Below, piece by piece: positions 61,386 to 64,000 of a stretch of 64,000 nucleotides of DNA. Source of the stretch: Rhabditophanes sp. KR3021 (taxonomy: Eukaryota; Nematoda; Chromadorea; Rhabditida; Alloionematidae); assembly GCA_963281155.1 (NCBI GenBank), contig CAUJLY010000002.1:5952001-6016000 (forward strand). The letters run 5' to 3'. The stretch's first letter is position 1. Every line of letters starts with the position of its first letter. The translations under genes were made by a program, and so were the position numbers. The notes beneath the pieces were generated by a model that made no database searches, had not been told where the DNA came from, and worked only from the letters and a program-made list of their open reading frames with translations.

Positions 61386-61514
61386 GCGTCATCTATTGTA
61401 AAGTCTTTGAAAGACGTCTTTAAAGGCATATTTAAAAAGTGTGATGATTTATATCTATATGTTGACGACTTGTTGGTAGCAGCAACAAATAAATATCTTT
61501 ACATTTTTTACTGA
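61386..61514 (+). mobile_element. Retrotransposon reverse-transcriptase relic
   Basis: A short plus-strand frame contains ASSIVKSLKDVFKGI followed by LYLYVDDLLVAATN. This is the reverse-transcriptase palm block with the catalytic YVDD motif, preceded by the usual FG-LxxxP/S-type helix region, most like Ty3/gypsy or BEL/Pao pol. A TGA precedes it at 61383 and another ends it at 61512. No long terminal repeats, gag, integrase or other pol segment could be recognised nearby, so it is an isolated fragment. Confidence 0.6.
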
Positions 61515-64000
61515 TAAGTATGTCTTTTGAACATTCATCCTAAATCTCGACTTTTCCTATACTACAAAATAATATTCACAAGTGGAAAAAGATAGGGTGT
61601 CCTTTTTATATTTGTGTGTAAGCATAATCTTTAAAGATAAACGGTAGGTACCTTTGAAATTTACAAAAAACTGATTTTGTCATCACGTCAAATCTTTTTT
61701 GCACCCATTAAACACTAATGTTAATAAATTGTGATGTCTCGTTGGTGCTTCTAATAATAATACCATCATTCAAACAAATGGAGTGATTGAACTTTGTCTC
61801 TTCCACATAGAAGACAATACAAGTATAGAGAGGCTAGTAATTATTAGTTTTTGGATTTAACTGTGATTTTTTGAATTTAACTTTATTTATATGTTTTGTC
61901 TCAATTGTTATGAGGAAATATATGTGCAAATATTTATGAATATGTATATAAAGGGATCTTTTACATAGAAAGATTTATGTAATGGTGTCTTTCGATGTAA
62001 TATTTGAATGAAAAAATATTTACTTTATGCATTCATAGACTTTATGGATCATTTTGCTCATAAATACTAATGAGATATAGGATAGGGTTAAAGCGTACTT
62101 TTATATCACTCAATAAATGGAGTTAAATACACATCCAAAGTTAATTGAATAATCCTTAACTATATACAAATAATTACATCAAACAATAGCATTGATGTTC
62201 TGATGGTAATAAGTATGATTGTTATCAGGTAAGATGATGTTTAATGAGAGAACAGCCTCTAAGTCCACCAATTCCTTTGTTAGGTACAACAATTAAAAAA
62301 GAATAAAGACACTTTAATATATGATAAAAATATATTTTGTTTTCCTTGGAAATAACCTTTATCGTAAAAGTTCATAAAACAACGTTTTATATAGCGAATA
62401 CCCAACGCTTTCCAAAAACAAGCAGTGATAAAATAATTTATTTTGGGTAAATACAAATAGCAAGACAAAAATAGTAATAAATATTAATCATGGCTTCCAA
62501 TTTCTAATCATTACCATGGAAACACAAAACGACTGATAAGTGTGAGAAAACCATTTTACTTAAATTATTAGAATATCTGAAAAAGTGAACTTAAACAAGA
62601 ACTAAACAAAACTGTAAACTTAAATAGCTAATCAAAAGTATTGACACTACAAATGTGAGGTAATAACTGTGAGCAAATATCAAAAAAATGTCGTGTGTAT
62701 AAAACCATTTCTAAAAGAGGATCAAAATAAAGCTTACTCTGTTTTGATAGTTGATTCTGGCTATCAAGAGAGTCTTTTTTTGTAGGTAATGTCAAAACAA
62801 TAGTTCAAAAGGAAACTTGTGATGTAACCTGTTTTGATAGGAGTTAAAATAATCACTTTTTCTAGCAAAAACAGACACCAAATTATCTTAAATTTTGATG
62901 TGCAATCTTTTTGTACCATCATCACATAATAAATATATGCATAGTAGTGGTAATTTTAACTTTAACCCTTATATTTACTCTTTCAAAAGTTGTCAATAAA
63001 GGTAGGGAGTTTTAATTATTAATTACCATGCTCCTTTAATAAGTTAACATCGTCTATGTTACAGAGCAGCAAACTATACAACGATTAGGGACTAAAAAAT
63101 AATTCAAATTTACACCAGTGGAGTGAAATTTATTTATAGATGATGCAAAGAATGGTCTGGTTGGTGATCAAATGATTGTGCTCCGTTGAGAAGATAATAC
63201 TTGTTACTAAACATTTATACTAATGTTTTTGTTGTGTAATAGAGATTATATCATTTTTAGGTATGCATTTGTTATCATGTCCAAATAATATTAAAAGGAA
63301 TTTGCATGACCAATGTAGGCGAAGCAGAGGTGCGTAATAAGTACTGCTATTACGATCTTCACTAAATAATTATGTGAATTTAATCATTTTGGTAAAAGTA
63401 AACTTATTTCAACCATTTTTGAGCTTAAGGTATTCTATAAATAAATATAGTATGCTTTTATGAATAAGCCAATGCAAATAATTTATTTAAAAGGTGGATT
63501 TAGCGAAAAGTCATACTAATCGTTTATTTTTAATAAATATATCGGTCAAATAATTAATTAAATTTATTACAATCCAAAAAACGAATGTAATATTGCATCG
63601 TTTCAATTTTGATACATACTATTGAGTCAAAAGTTTCTATTTGAAAAAATCAAAATAAAGTAGTACTTGATAAATTTAAAACAATTCAAGATGATACAGT
63701 TGAGACTCAATGATTACACACACTTCTAATTTGAACCTGTTTTTAAAATTAAATTAGGTGCATACATTTGTTACGAAGAAGTGGCAAATGCATTCTGATA
63801 AACCACGTTTTATTATTATCAATAAATAGATTTTGTCATACCTCAATTTTGGCACCAACCATATTGAAAAAGACTATTATCAGCGCGTATTTCGCCGCTC
63901 ATACAAAACTTTCACTTCTTATATTTAGTTAAATCGCCTTTCTATAAAGGATATTATTATTTGGTTCTTTCACTTGCTTGATACAAAGTCCGTTGTGCTG
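61515..64000. other. No gene seen at the right end
   Basis: AT-rich sequence without convincing coding exons. Two short patches are mildly coding-like: MTNVGEAEVRNKYCYYDLH near 63305-63370 (plus), and on the minus strand near 63862 an ATG followed by a few codons and a GTATGA donor that could be a first exon. Neither has a partner. Confidence 0.4.

Noticed and set aside
1..64000. Reassigned stop codon as an explanation for frames continuing through TAA and TAG
   Set aside because: dapk-1, CCDC47, the zinc-finger gene, galectin, beta-galactosidase, hnRNP L and the lev-10-like gene all end normally at TAA or TGA at the expected family lengths, so the interrupted frames are better read as pseudogenes.

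Overview
The window is AT-rich animal nuclear DNA, most likely from a nematode. Genes are broken by short GT-AG introns (often 37-55 nt) plus a few of 0.7-3 kb. DAPK-1 resembles the Caenorhabditis elegans protein in kinase, ankyrin, ROC-COR and death domains. A LEV-10-type receptor scaffold (five CUB domains, one LDLa, one membrane span) carries a small membrane-protein gene in its 5' region, recalling the C. elegans lev-10/eat-18 locus. The nematode clade cannot be fixed: 3' splice sites are mixed (TTACAG, TTATAG, TTTTAG) rather than uniformly TTTTCAG. No tRNA, rRNA, CRISPR or bacterial feature was seen.

Layout. 1-2.1 kb: 5' part of an unidentified Ser-rich gene (minus) running off the left edge. 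2.1-9.6 kb: gene-poor, with one small Cys-rich secreted peptide (7.1-7.4 kb), an orphan exon-like island (6.1-6.3 kb) and a broken BTB-BACK gene (8.2-9.0 kb). 9.67-22.2 kb: dapk-1 (minus, 13 coding exons), with two candidate internal first exons that would give kinase-less isoforms, and two decayed coding relics in its introns. 22.2-30.6 kb: no gene seen. 30.6-32.0 kb: CCDC47 homologue. 32-41 kb: no gene seen. 41.4-42.1 kb: A20/AN1 zinc-finger protein. 42.8-46.9 kb: lev-10-like gene with a nested EAT-18-like ORF. 48.5-50.5 kb: three-PAN plus ZP cuticle/apical-matrix protein. 51.4-56.3 kb: a compact run of a WAP-like secreted protein, a small Gly/Ser/Gln protein, an acid beta-galactosidase and a His-rich galectin. 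56.8-59.2 kb: hnRNP L homologue. 60-60.9 kb: unidentified gene with a GC-AG intron. 61-64 kb: no gene seen, apart from a reverse-transcriptase relic.

The genes do not form one pathway. They are independent metazoan housekeeping, signalling, neuromuscular and extracellular-matrix genes. The most interesting structures are the layered dapk-1 locus, the nested lev-10/eat-18-like locus, a galectin intron bounded by a 17-bp direct repeat exactly at the splice sites and containing an opposite-strand pseudogene, and several single-copy coding relics broken by in-frame stops.
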